NCBI GenBank assembly: GCA_036273675.1
Contig: DASUHD010000123.1
Location: 1 to 64,000, forward strand
Origin: DAHUXT01 sp036273675
Lineage (GTDB): Bacteria; Chloroflexota; Ktedonobacteria; Ktedonobacterales; JADMIN01
Reading direction: 5' to 3'
DNA: 64,000 bases
A model generated the notes under the pieces. That model searched no databases, was not told the origin of the DNA, and saw only the letters and a list, made by a program, of their open reading frames with translations. Both the position numbers and the translations under genes were made by a program. Shown in pieces: positions 1 through 8,516 of the stretch (within the stretch, counting starts at the first letter, position 1; each line of letters opens with the position of its first letter).

Positions 1-509
1 ATATTTTGTCACATTAGTTGACCTTGGTCTAGGATTCAGACTATCAGCAACAACCAGCAATCGCCACACAAGCAATGACAAAATAGAGCAAGCCCACTGT
101 TAGTCCTGTCATCGTGACAAATTTGACATTGTGTCACTCGCCGCCAGGTGGTGAGTGGTCAGAACATTTAACTTCAACTAATGCCTCTTAGTTGTACTAT
201 TCGCCAGCATCAACCCTTAGAACAACGTTGTATCGCTCCGACTATAGTCCGCATCTACGACTTCATTACCATGATGACTTCAATGGTTCGGCTACCGTAT
301 GAGAAGGTGGACGTTGTAGCGAAACTGGATGATGTCGCAACTATTGTCCACATATTCGCGATTGATTCTCCAAGTTGGATATGAAAGTGAAATGAGCAAC
401 AGGCTCTCTATCCTAGACAAAAGTCTGTGATATATTGCATAAATCCGCGTCATCTTGCTATGATTGATTGACGTGGGTAATCGTCCTCTAATGGTGGAGT
501 AAATGCGAA
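1..509. other. Non-coding left end of window
   Basis: No convincing gene is seen. Short open frames here lack ribosome binding sites and family-like composition. Several TGACA/TGTCA pentamers cluster between about 7 and 137, including TGTCA-TCG-TGACA at 107-119. The right part holds the probable promoter of the XRE regulator. Confidence 0.5.
435..464 (+). promoter_or_regulatory. Putative promoter of XRE regulator
   Basis: A TTGCAT -35-like box (435-440), an 18-base spacer and a good -10 box TATGAT (459-464) lie about 45 bases before the start codon at 510. The -35 is a weak match, so this is tentative. Confidence 0.4.
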
Positions 510-1010
510 ATGGCAAAATGGCGGCCACTTGCTGACTACAGTCCGTTTGCCCGACTTCTTGTTGAGTATATGTGGGGGCAGCGCCCTCCCCTACTCCCTA
601 ACCAATTCGCCCAACGGATGGGCGTTCGCAAACAGCAGATTTCGCTCTGGTTGAACAGCGACGCGACCCCTTCGGCATCTGTGCTGGTGCGGCTCGCGCG
701 AGGGATGGGGCATCCTGTCAGCGAGTTATTTATCGCCGCTGGCTACGCAACGCCAGATGACCCCTTATTCGACATCGAGGAGTCATGGGTCCATATGCTG
801 AGCGAGGTTCAGGCGACCCCTGAGTTTCTCGCATTGGCCGAGCCTCAACAGATCATCGTCATCGGCGTTTTGCATGCGGCGCACCTGCGCGATAGCGCCA
901 GACGAGCGCAGACTATGCAAGTGCCTGCACTCGCTACGATTGATCCGGATCGTGATGACACAGGAGTCGAAACGGCTGGCGAGGATAGCGATGAAATAGA
1001 TGTATCTTGA
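510..1010 (+). CDS. XRE-family helix-turn-helix transcriptional regulator
   Basis: A 166-residue cytoplasmic protein with one Cro/C1-type helix-turn-helix at roughly residues 28-75. The pattern is typical of XRE domains: QFAQRMGVRKQQISLWLN is the recognition region, followed by PSASVLVRLARGMG and the hydrophobic SELFIAAGY. The C-terminal half is helical and then acidic, with no recognisable ligand or enzyme domain. The start at 510 has GGTGGAG about 11 bases upstream. It stands alone, convergent with the receiver gene that follows. Its target is unknown; autoregulation through the repeats upstream is possible but not shown. Confidence 0.85.
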   Translation: MAKWRPLADYSPFARLLVEYMWGQRPPLLPNQFAQRMGVRKQQISLWLNSDATPSASVLVRLARGMGHPVSELFIAAGYATPDDPLFDIEESWVHMLSEVQATPEFLALAEPQQIIVIGVLHAAHLRDSARRAQTMQVPALATIDPDRDDTGVETAGEDSDEIDVS

Positions 1011-1054
1011 TGAGGAGCGAGGAGATCCTGATATCCTACAAATTGTGTCTAAGA

Positions 1055-1420
1055 CTAGCCGCCAAATTGAGCGATGATCTCGACGAGCTGCTGGCGGGTA
1101 AATGGTTTGGGCAATTGCCCCGCGCTCGCAGGAATATCGCGTGCAGAGAGTCGCAACTGCGATGACATCAGGATCACCCGATGTCCTACGCTCCGTAAGG
1201 CTTCGTCCTCCTCTATCTCACGGATAACCGTTGGCCCATCAAGGCCCGGCATCACGACATCGAGCAGGATGACGTGCGGTTCCGCTACCAGGCGCAGCGT
1301 GTCGAGCGCCTCGCGTCCATCGCGTGCGGTCAAAACATGATAGCCACGTGGCGCAAGCACCGACACGATCATCTCGCGAATCGGCGCGCTGTCATCGACC
1401 GCCAGAATTGGCGCCGCCAT
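1055..1420 (-). CDS. Stand-alone CheY-like response regulator receiver protein
   Basis: This 121-residue protein is a complete single receiver domain with no output domain. Visible phosphorylation-site residues are the acidic pair D9-D10 (AVDDS), phospho-acceptor D54 (ILLDVVMPGLDG), the switch serine in LMSS near 86-87, and K105 in the PKPF motif. Such proteins relay phosphate from histidine kinases by protein contacts rather than by binding DNA. No kinase is adjacent, so the partner must be elsewhere. A purine-rich GAGGGGGTAGGG precedes the ATG. The gene is convergent with the XRE regulator and divergent from the adenosyltransferase gene. Confidence 0.92.
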   Translation of the reverse strand: MAAPILAVDDSAPIREMIVSVLAPRGYHVLTARDGREALDTLRLVAEPHVILLDVVMPGLDGPTVIREIEEDEALRSVGHRVILMSSQLRLSARDIPASAGQLPKPFTRQQLVEIIAQFGG

Positions 1421-1631
1421 CCCTACCCCCTCTGTGCTAGTGATGCCGCGTCCTTGCTCATCTACCCGGGTTCAACGATGGACTCATCGGGCGCATTGTA
1501 CGCCTTTACTCAACATTGTCAAACCGACAGGCCTGAACAGGTCATTGGGTCACCGATAAATTGATATACGCTCACTGCTCAGGTAAGCCTCACTGCGAAT
1601 AAACTGATTCGGTCTATTCCAGGCAATGCGC

Positions 1632-1637
1632 TATACT
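1632..1637 (+). promoter_or_regulatory. Possible -10 box of adenosyltransferase gene
   Basis: TATACT lies 45 bases before the start codon at 1682. No convincing -35 box is seen at the expected distance, so the call is weak. Confidence 0.25.
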
Positions 1638-1681
1638 TCAATACATGAGACATATTCCAAACAGATTAGGATAGACATCCA

Positions 1682-2236
1682 ATGGCAAAGGTAACTACAG
1701 GCACAGGTGACACCGGCTATACCGGCCTGCTGGGCAACCAGCGCGTGCCGAAGTACGATCCACGACCCGACACTTTCGGTACAATCGACGAGGCGACGTC
1801 GGCGCTGGGGCTGGCTCGTGCAACCACGCATGACGAGACTGCGCGTGAAGTGATCCTGCATATGCAACGCGATCTCTATGTGCTGATGGCAGAACTGGCT
1901 ACTTTGCCCGAGAATCAGGCGGCCATTGGCATGGCGATCACAGCTGACCACATACGGTGGCTCGAAGAGACGGAAGAGCAGCTCAAAGCGGCTGTCGAGA
2001 TTCCCAACAAATTCGTGATTCCTGGCGACTCTCTCGATGGAGCGGCGCTCGACCTGGCGCGCACCATCGTCCGTCGCGCGGAACGCATGACTGTGCGCCT
2101 GCTCCATGATGGTGTCATCACGAACGGTGAAACCATCCGTTATCTCAACCGCATGTCTGATGTCGTCTTTATCCTGGCTCGCTACCTGGAGGCTAAACAA
2201 GGCGGCAGCACGGAGGCCACAGCAGCCGACGGATAA
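1682..2236 (+). CDS. pduO: PduO-type cob(I)alamin adenosyltransferase
   Basis: This 184-residue protein transfers the adenosyl group of ATP to the cobalt of cob(I)alamin or cobinamide to make the coenzyme B12 form. Family signatures are visible: an N-terminal TGTGDTGYTGLLG nucleotide-binding motif at about 5-17, then TFGTIDEATSALG, the RRAERM motif of the conserved arginine cluster near 140, and RYLNRMSDVVFILARY near the C terminus. Length matches the family (about 180-200). AGGA about nine bases upstream supports the start. No cobalamin biosynthesis genes are near and no B12-box sequence was seen in the 260-base leader. The enzyme probably serves salvage for B12-dependent enzymes elsewhere. 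Confidence 0.93.
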   Translation: MAKVTTGTGDTGYTGLLGNQRVPKYDPRPDTFGTIDEATSALGLARATTHDETAREVILHMQRDLYVLMAELATLPENQAAIGMAITADHIRWLEETEEQLKAAVEIPNKFVIPGDSLDGAALDLARTIVRRAERMTVRLLHDGVITNGETIRYLNRMSDVVFILARYLEAKQGGSTEATAADG

Positions 2237-2282
2237 CTTCGATTCACGCGCACGCTCGCGCTCACCACTCGGTCGCTAGTTG

Positions 2283-3131
2283 ATGGAGACAATTGTGCAT
2301 ACGGCTGATCATTTCGCCCCACCTGACGCCTATATCGAGTCGCTTACCATTCGCAGCTATGAAGTCACGCGCGTTGGCTATCCTCAACCAGGCGCCATCC
2401 TGCGCTACCTTGAATATCTCGCCACACGTGCGTCTGGCTTCCACGGATACACCAACACATGGTATGAGGAGCAGGGAAGCGCGTGGCTCGTGCGTGAAAT
2501 GTCACTGATGCTGGGGTGGCTCCCGCCGATGGACTGTGAGGTACGGATGGCGACATGGGTCGCCGAATTCCGGCGAGTGCAGGCATTTCGCGAATACGCG
2601 ATGTGGCATCCGGCCAGCGGTCGGATGATTGCGCGCGCCCGCGCCCGCTGGGCATACGTTCAGCGGCATACTGGACAACCGCTGCGCGTGCCAGATAGTA
2701 TGGCTACTCTGTTTAGTTCGGCCCAACGCGCCACCCGTCTGCCCGCCTTGCGCGCCAGCCCATCTGAGCAAGTGATTTGGCACGACGAGCAGACTATTGT
2801 TGCCAGGGAATACGAGGCCGATGTCCACCAGCACATCAACAACTGCGTCTATGGCGACTGGCTCTATGAGGGGTTCCACGCAACCCTGCGCGCCGCCGAC
2901 CAGCCAGCCGCTACGGTGCGCCCGCGCTACCTGACGCTAGAATACTTGCGCCAGGCGCGTCCCGGCGACCGCGTGCGAGTCGTGACCTCCGTTCACCCCG
3001 ATGGTTCGCGACGGTTACGCTCCGATCAGACGCTGTTAAATGCCGCCACTGGTGAGATGATTCTGCGCGGTCAGACACGCTATCTTGTTGCCGGAGGATT
3101 GACCACTTTGGCAGGAATGGATGCAGTATGA
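2283..3131 (+). CDS. Acyl-ACP thioesterase-like double hot-dog protein
   Basis: About 282 residues, built as two hot-dog halves in the manner of the FatA/FatB acyl-ACP thioesterases. The first half (residues ~10-140) has the helix ILRYLEYLATRASGFHG and the sheet region with WLVREMSLML. The second half contains DVHQHINNCVYGDWLYEG near 180-197, the counterpart of the conserved N/D-x-x-H-x-N-N catalytic region of plant and bacterial enzymes. The expected reaction is hydrolysis of long-chain acyl-ACP (or acyl-CoA) to free fatty acid. A TTG three bases upstream is an alternative start; neither has a clear Shine-Dalgarno. It is convergent with the acyl-CoA dehydrogenase gene, so the two lipid enzymes are neighbours but not an operon. 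Confidence 0.8.
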   Translation: METIVHTADHFAPPDAYIESLTIRSYEVTRVGYPQPGAILRYLEYLATRASGFHGYTNTWYEEQGSAWLVREMSLMLGWLPPMDCEVRMATWVAEFRRVQAFREYAMWHPASGRMIARARARWAYVQRHTGQPLRVPDSMATLFSSAQRATRLPALRASPSEQVIWHDEQTIVAREYEADVHQHINNCVYGDWLYEGFHATLRAADQPAATVRPRYLTLEYLRQARPGDRVRVVTSVHPDGSRRLRSDQTLLNAATGEMILRGQTRYLVAGGLTTLAGMDAV

Positions 3132-3166
3132 TGGCGACCTACATCTATTCCAACGTCAACGCTCAA

Positions 3167-5005
3167 CTATTCGCCTTCCAATTCCGCTGATGCAAGCAAT
3201 AGCTCCGCGACCGAGGCAGGCAGCGATGGCGTCCAGTCAATCAGCGCGTTGAACGCTTCGAGCGGCGTATAGTTTTCCTCCATTGCCAGTCCATCGCGTG
3301 GAGGATAAATGTAGCGCCGCAGGTACCGCGCTGCCATGAACAGGCAGCGATAACCCCCATCTTTGGATGCCTGAATGCCCGCATCTTCAATCAGCAGTGC
3401 CGCCGTTACTACATGGGCAAGCTGGCGGGTTAAGCGGCGCATGCGAACATCGCGCTGCGCTTGCTCAAGGGCCGACCACTTGGTGATCGCCGCCGAGAGA
3501 CTATCGAGCGCCCGCTGAGCTTGGACAGCAGCCCGCGACACAGCATGATCGCTCTGCGCCGCCAGACGCCGGGTGAGATTTGCCAGCAGCGTAGCGCCAG
3601 CGTTCTCACGTAACAGCGCGCGCCCCACATCGAGCGCCGAGATATTGCCTGTTCCCTCCCAGATCGACTGCACCTGCACATCGCGCATGATTCGCGCGTT
3701 CGGCCAGTCCTCAATGTAGCTGTTGCCGCCGCGCACCTCCATGCCCTCTGCCACGAGCCTACGCGCCTCATCTGATGCATGGTATTTGGCCAGTGGCATC
3801 AGCACGCGCGCCAGTACGCGCGCCTCCTTGTCGCCAGCATCGGCGCGGCCAAGTTGGGCCGACGCCTCAAATGTGAGCGCGATGAGCGCCTCTGTATCCA
3901 TTGCCATATCAAGAAGCTGCTCGCGCATGAGCGGAAGATCGGCGAGCGGGTTCCCAAAGGCGATGCGCCCTCGCGCGTGGGTGAGCGCCTCTACGAGCGA
4001 GCGTTGCGCCAGCGCCGAGGCGGCGAGCGCGCATCCAAGGCGCGTGATATTGAGCATCTCGGTCATCTGGAGCCAACCCTGACCCGGCCCGCCAATCATC
4101 AACGCACGGGTTCCCGCGAATGTCACCTCACCACTGGCAAACGAGCGCATGCCCAGTTTGTCCTTCACGCGCTCAATGCGATACTGATTGCGTGTCCCAT
4201 CGGGCAGATATTTTGGCACGAGGAAGAGGCCAAGTCCGCGCGTGCCAGGCCCCGCGCCTTCGGGTCGAGCCAGTGTCAGTATCAGATCGGCGCCAACGTT
4301 GCTGCAGAACCACTTCTCACCATCCAGTTCCCACCAGCCTATCTGGTCTTCCGAGGGTCTGGCTGTCGTCGCTACCATCCCCAGATCAGATCCTGCCTGT
4401 TTCTCAGTCATGAACATGGCCCCCGTTTGGAGCGTCACCATGTCGGTCGAGAGCAGTCCCGGCAGATACTCTTGCAGGACCTCCTCTGGCGCAAACATGC
4501 GTAGCGTGCGCGCCATTGCTCGTGTCATGCTGAGCGGGCAGAATAAGCCTGACTCGGCCTGGCCCGCCAGGAAGATGAAGGCGTCATTGAGGATGAGTGA
4601 ACTGGCGCGGTCATCCTCAATGACGCCTGGCCGTATGGCCATCGCCGCCATGCCAAACTCGCCGTAGAGAATGCGCTCCAGGTCTCGATAGGCGCGTGAT
4701 GGCGACACATCGTTGATCTGCTCGCCCCGTTTGTCTCGCGTCATCAGTGGCGGCGATTCGCGGTCGGCCTCCGCAGCCAGATCTTCGAGCTGATTGCCAA
4801 CACGGCCACCAAGATGGAGCAGGAGCGGCTCAGCTGCCTCCAGTTCGTGCGGATCCAGATGTTTGCGTAATAGTAAGCGGAGGTACGGCGCAGCCTCATA
4901 GAAATCGACGCTACGTGTGTCAGGCATGGCTCCTACCACGGGCGAATGTTCAATGTCAGCCTCATTGGCCTGTGGCGTAGCTAGAGGTTGATGAATTGCA
5001 GTCAC
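3167..5005 (-). CDS. Acyl-CoA dehydrogenase, AidB-like
   Basis: A 612-residue flavoprotein of the acyl-CoA dehydrogenase superfamily. The middle domain carries MTEKQAGSDLG near residue 200 and WELDGEKWFCSN, both close to AidB and its relatives. The C-terminal helical domain has RIAFGNPLADLPLMREQL and the flavin-binding VQSIWEGTGNISALD. Length exceeds classical short-chain dehydrogenases (about 380), in line with AidB or long-chain types that carry an extra C-terminal helical region. The likely reaction is alpha,beta-dehydrogenation of an acyl-CoA using FAD; the substrate cannot be read from sequence. The GTG start is supported by AAGGAG six bases upstream. No electron-transfer flavoprotein genes are adjacent. 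Confidence 0.88.
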   Translation of the reverse strand: MTAIHQPLATPQANEADIEHSPVVGAMPDTRSVDFYEAAPYLRLLLRKHLDPHELEAAEPLLLHLGGRVGNQLEDLAAEADRESPPLMTRDKRGEQINDVSPSRAYRDLERILYGEFGMAAMAIRPGVIEDDRASSLILNDAFIFLAGQAESGLFCPLSMTRAMARTLRMFAPEEVLQEYLPGLLSTDMVTLQTGAMFMTEKQAGSDLGMVATTARPSEDQIGWWELDGEKWFCSNVGADLILTLARPEGAGPGTRGLGLFLVPKYLPDGTRNQYRIERVKDKLGMRSFASGEVTFAGTRALMIGGPGQGWLQMTEMLNITRLGCALAASALAQRSLVEALTHARGRIAFGNPLADLPLMREQLLDMAMDTEALIALTFEASAQLGRADAGDKEARVLARVLMPLAKYHASDEARRLVAEGMEVRGGNSYIEDWPNARIMRDVQVQSIWEGTGNISALDVGRALLRENAGATLLANLTRRLAAQSDHAVSRAAVQAQRALDSLSAAITKWSALEQAQRDVRMRRLTRQLAHVVTAALLIEDAGIQASKDGGYRCLFMAARYLRRYIYPPRDGLAMEENYTPLEAFNALIDWTPSLPASVAELLLASAELEGE

Positions 5006-5098
5006 GGTGCGCTCCTTCTTTCGATTGCTGGAAATGCGTCTCTTATGCGTAGTTCATGACTATAGGAATGATGTTGGCCATACCGACGCCTGCCTGAA

Positions 5099-7384
5099 TT
5101 AGCGAACAGGCAACAACACCAGTGTCGATAGCGGCGGCAGAGTCAGCACTATAGACTGCTCGTAGCCATGCATTGGCTGACCCTCGCAGACCACGCTTGT
5201 CTGGCCGACGCCGCTACCGCCATACTGCGCATCATCGGTGTTAAGGATGGAATCATAGCTCGCTGCTGCGGGAACGCCGATCCGGTAGTTATGGCGCACC
5301 ACCGGCGTGAAGTTGCAGACGAACAGCAGGGGCTCGCGCCCTTCTGCACGGGTACGAAGGAATGAAATGACACTGCTGCTGGCGTCGGCGAAGTCGATCC
5401 AGCGGAAGCCATCGGGTGTGAAATCGTGCTCATACAAGCAGGGATGCTCGCGCATCAAGGCATTCAAATCCCGCACCAGGCGCTGAAGCTGAAGATGCAG
5501 CGGCCCATCCTGCGAATGTTCGTCCAGCAGATACCAATCGAGAAATCCGGCGAAGTTCCACTCCGCCCACTGGCCAAACTCGCCGCCCATGAACAGCAAT
5601 TTCTTCCCTGGATGCCCGTACATGTAGGCATAGAGCGCGCGCAGATTCGCGAATTTCTGCCAGACATCGCCCGCCATCTTGTTCAGCATCGAACCTTTGA
5701 CGTGGACAACTTCGTCATGCGAGAACGGCAGGATAAACTTTTCTGAGTACGCGTAGACCATCGAAAAGGTCAACTCGCCATGATGGAAGCGACGATGAAT
5801 CGGCTCGAGCTTCATATACTCCAGCGTGTCGTGCATCCAGCCCATGTTCCATTTCAGCGAGAAACCCAGCCCACCCTGGGTGACCGGATGAGTCACGCCA
5901 GACCACGCGGTAGATTCTTCGGCGATCATCAGCACATGGGGATATTGCTCTGCGACCGTGGCATTGCAGGCGCGCAGAAACTCAATTGCTTCGAGGTTCT
6001 CTCGACCACCATAGCGGTTGGCAACCCATTCGCCCGCCTTACGTGAGTAGTCGAGATAGAGCATCGAAGCAACCGCATCCACCCGCAGACCGTCCACATG
6101 ATACTTGTCGCACCAGTAGAGCGCATTGGCGACAAAGAAATTGCGCACTTCATTCCGTCCATAGTTGAACACCAGCGTCCCCCAGTCGGGATGCGCGCCC
6201 TGGCGGGGGTCGGCATGCTCGTAGAGATGCGTACCATCGAAGAAGCTCAAGCCATGCTCGTCGCGTGGAAAGTGCGCCGGTACCCAGTCGAGGAACACGC
6301 CAATATCATGCCGATGACAGTAGTCCACAAAGTACATGAATTCCTGCGGTGTGCCATAACGGCTGGTGGGCGCATAGTAGCCGGTCACCTGGTAGCCCCA
6401 AGAGCCGTCATAGGGATACTCGGCGATACCCATCAGCTCAATGTGGGTATAACCCATATCGCGCACATATGGCACGAGCTGGTGCGCCAGATCGCGATAT
6501 GTCACCCGTTCGCCGTCCGAGGGCGCGCGCCACGAGCCAGGGTGTACCTCATAGACAGAGATCGGCTGGTCCAGGCCATTGCGGCGAGCCTGCTGCTCTA
6601 TCCACGCCTCGTCGTTCCATTGATACGATTCGAGATCGACGACAATCGACGCCGTGCCAGGACGCTCCTCACAAGAGAACCCAACAGGGTCGGTCTTGAG
6701 CGCTCGATAGTCTTTCACCCAGGAAAGAATTGCGTACTTGTAATACTCACCAATCGATAGTCCCGGCCAGAACAGTTCCCAGACCCCATTTGGACGCATG
6801 CGCATAGGCGAGACCCGATCATCCCACCCATTGAAGCTGCCAACAACACTCACACGGCGCGCCGATGGCGCCCAAACCGCGAACAGTACACCTTCCACAC
6901 CTTGATGAACGCACGGATGCGCGCCGAGTTTATCGTAGAGCTTCAGGTCGGTGCCTTCGCCAAGCAGATAAAGATCGTATTCTGAGAGAACTGGCAGCAG
7001 CGAATAGGGATCGCTGGTCTCCAGCGTCACGCCGCTGGTGAAGTGGATCCTAAGGCGATAGGCTGGGGGCTGTTCCAGGTTAGCAAGCGGCTGCACGAGG
7101 CTAAACAACCCCGCATCGTGCCGCAGTGTCATTGGCAGCAAATCTGGCCAATGAGAAGAGTCTCCATCGTCGCGCGCGACCAAAGTCTCGGGGATGACTG
7201 AAACGGCATCGGCGTAAGGGCGAAAGACCCGTACGACCCACAGCCTGTTTTTCCCAACCATTACGACATGCGAGCCAAGCACATCAAATGGAGCGCCATG
7301 TCGTCCCGCAATGAGCGCATCGAGATTGCCCTGATCCAGTGGATCAACATACTCGGCTCTCGCTTTGTCAGGACTGCTGCCCAT
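5099..7384 (-). CDS. glgB: 1,4-alpha-glucan branching enzyme
   Basis: GlgB (761 residues from the ATG at 7384) makes alpha-1,6 branches in glycogen by cutting and transferring alpha-1,4 chains. Visible parts are an N-terminal carbohydrate-binding domain, the E-set domain with GVEGVLFAVWAPSARRVSVV, and a GH13 barrel. Catalytic motifs include DGLRVDAVASMLY (nucleophile Asp, about residue 440), the acid/base Glu in LMIAEESTAW, and the transition-state Asp in FSHDEVVHVKGS. GGEFGQWAEWN is typical of the family. The longer frame begins at a TTG at 7408, but the ATG eight codons later has AGAGG at correct spacing. No other glycogen genes are adjacent. Confidence 0.96.
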   Translation of the reverse strand: MGSSPDKARAEYVDPLDQGNLDALIAGRHGAPFDVLGSHVVMVGKNRLWVVRVFRPYADAVSVIPETLVARDDGDSSHWPDLLPMTLRHDAGLFSLVQPLANLEQPPAYRLRIHFTSGVTLETSDPYSLLPVLSEYDLYLLGEGTDLKLYDKLGAHPCVHQGVEGVLFAVWAPSARRVSVVGSFNGWDDRVSPMRMRPNGVWELFWPGLSIGEYYKYAILSWVKDYRALKTDPVGFSCEERPGTASIVVDLESYQWNDEAWIEQQARRNGLDQPISVYEVHPGSWRAPSDGERVTYRDLAHQLVPYVRDMGYTHIELMGIAEYPYDGSWGYQVTGYYAPTSRYGTPQEFMYFVDYCHRHDIGVFLDWVPAHFPRDEHGLSFFDGTHLYEHADPRQGAHPDWGTLVFNYGRNEVRNFFVANALYWCDKYHVDGLRVDAVASMLYLDYSRKAGEWVANRYGGRENLEAIEFLRACNATVAEQYPHVLMIAEESTAWSGVTHPVTQGGLGFSLKWNMGWMHDTLEYMKLEPIHRRFHHGELTFSMVYAYSEKFILPFSHDEVVHVKGSMLNKMAGDVWQKFANLRALYAYMYGHPGKKLLFMGGEFGQWAEWNFAGFLDWYLLDEHSQDGPLHLQLQRLVRDLNALMREHPCLYEHDFTPDGFRWIDFADASSSVISFLRTRAEGREPLLFVCNFTPVVRHNYRIGVPAAASYDSILNTDDAQYGGSGVGQTSVVCEGQPMHGYEQSIVLTLPPLSTLVLLPVR

Positions 7385-7442
7385 GCGTCGCGACCTCTCA
7401 CTTGGCAAACAACATACTCTTTCGGCTGGTTGGACATCACGC

Positions 7443-8402
7443 TCAGCGAAGCGATTCAGGATGCTGCTTCTGATAATAGCGGATGTAACCCTGCGCGCTC
7501 ATCAGGTAGTTCGTGGCCAGCTCGTAGCGTCGCACCGCATCAGCCTCCGCTGTACCTCTATGCGCATGTTCGGCAATAACAGGATCGGCGGCGCGAGCGA
7601 AATCGGCTGCGATTGCTGCATCATCCTTCCTCGCACGCATACCCGCAAGCGCGATCTCGCCCCACTCGTGCAGTCTGCGGCGCAGAACGGCAAAATGCCG
7701 CGCTGGCGTGTCTACCTCACCAAAATGCGGCAAGTAGAGACGGTGGAGTCTGAGCGCCTCAAGCCGAGTAATGCTCGCGTCCCAGTCTTCGAGTGAGAGA
7801 TCGGGCGGCGGGGTTGGCGGCCGTACGAAGTCAATGCCCTCGATACTGACCCCAGCGACATCACCTGGAAACGCGATACCATGCGCCTCATCATAGAGCG
7901 CAATATGGTGGATGGCGTGGCCGGGCGTGTAAAGCGCCTGCAACGTTCTAGCGCCAACACGAATCTCATCCCCGTCGGCAACGATTTCGAGGCGATCTTC
8001 AGGCACTGGCTCCATAGTACCCCAGAGCCGCTCCATTCGGTCGCCATAGATGCGCGTGGCGCTACGCATCAGACGCGATGGATCGATGAGATGTGGCGCG
8101 CCAATCCGGTGAACGTAGGCCCGCGCACGTGGCAATTTCCGGACAAGCGCACCCGTCGCTCCAGCGTGATCGAGATGGACATGCGTCAGCAAAAGGTGCG
8201 TAATGTCCGCCGGATCAAAGCCTGCCGCTCGCACACCAGCCAGCAATGGGCCAAGAGTCGCCGCCGCCCCAACGTCCACCAGCGCCAGCATGCCTTCGCC
8301 GACAATCAAATAGGAAGCGATAATCTGGCGTTCGCCCTGAAATTGCGTATCGACGAGCCACAGGTCATCGGCCAGCTGGCGCGCGATACCGGATTGCTCC
8401 AC
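7443..8402 (-). CDS. Metallo-beta-lactamase fold hydrolase
   Basis: This 319-residue protein has the MBL fold. The metal-binding signature HVHLDHAG lies in LLLTHVHLDHAGATGA near residue 75, followed by further histidines in TPGHAIHHIALYDEAHG and a late LYLPHFGEVDTP. The architecture is that of glyoxalase II-like or beta-lactamase-like hydrolases acting on thioesters or other small esters; the actual substrate is not evident. A C-terminal helical extension of about 80 residues follows the core domain. The chosen GTG start has GGAAGGAG about eight bases upstream; an upstream TTG gives a slightly longer frame. It is 59 bases upstream of glgB on the same strand and may be cotranscribed. Confidence 0.87.
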   Translation of the reverse strand: MEQSGIARQLADDLWLVDTQFQGERQIIASYLIVGEGMLALVDVGAAATLGPLLAGVRAAGFDPADITHLLLTHVHLDHAGATGALVRKLPRARAYVHRIGAPHLIDPSRLMRSATRIYGDRMERLWGTMEPVPEDRLEIVADGDEIRVGARTLQALYTPGHAIHHIALYDEAHGIAFPGDVAGVSIEGIDFVRPPTPPPDLSLEDWDASITRLEALRLHRLYLPHFGEVDTPARHFAVLRRRLHEWGEIALAGMRARKDDAAIAADFARAADPVIAEHAHRGTAEADAVRRYELATNYLMSAQGYIRYYQKQHPESLR

Positions 8403-8516
8403 CCAAAAGACTCCTTCCAAGCATCTCCACGCCTGCCGAGAATGATAGTGGCAAGGATGCGATTAGCGATACCATCAATGTGCCACGATCAGTCGACGCT
8501 ATGTATCAATAATGCG

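Noticed and set aside
1421..1681. Cobalamin riboswitch before the adenosyltransferase gene
   Set aside because: No B12-box (GCCACTG-like) or expected stem set was found in the leader.
3779..4504. A 241-codon plus-strand open frame
   Set aside because: It is antisense to the acyl-CoA dehydrogenase; its composition is that of a shadow frame.
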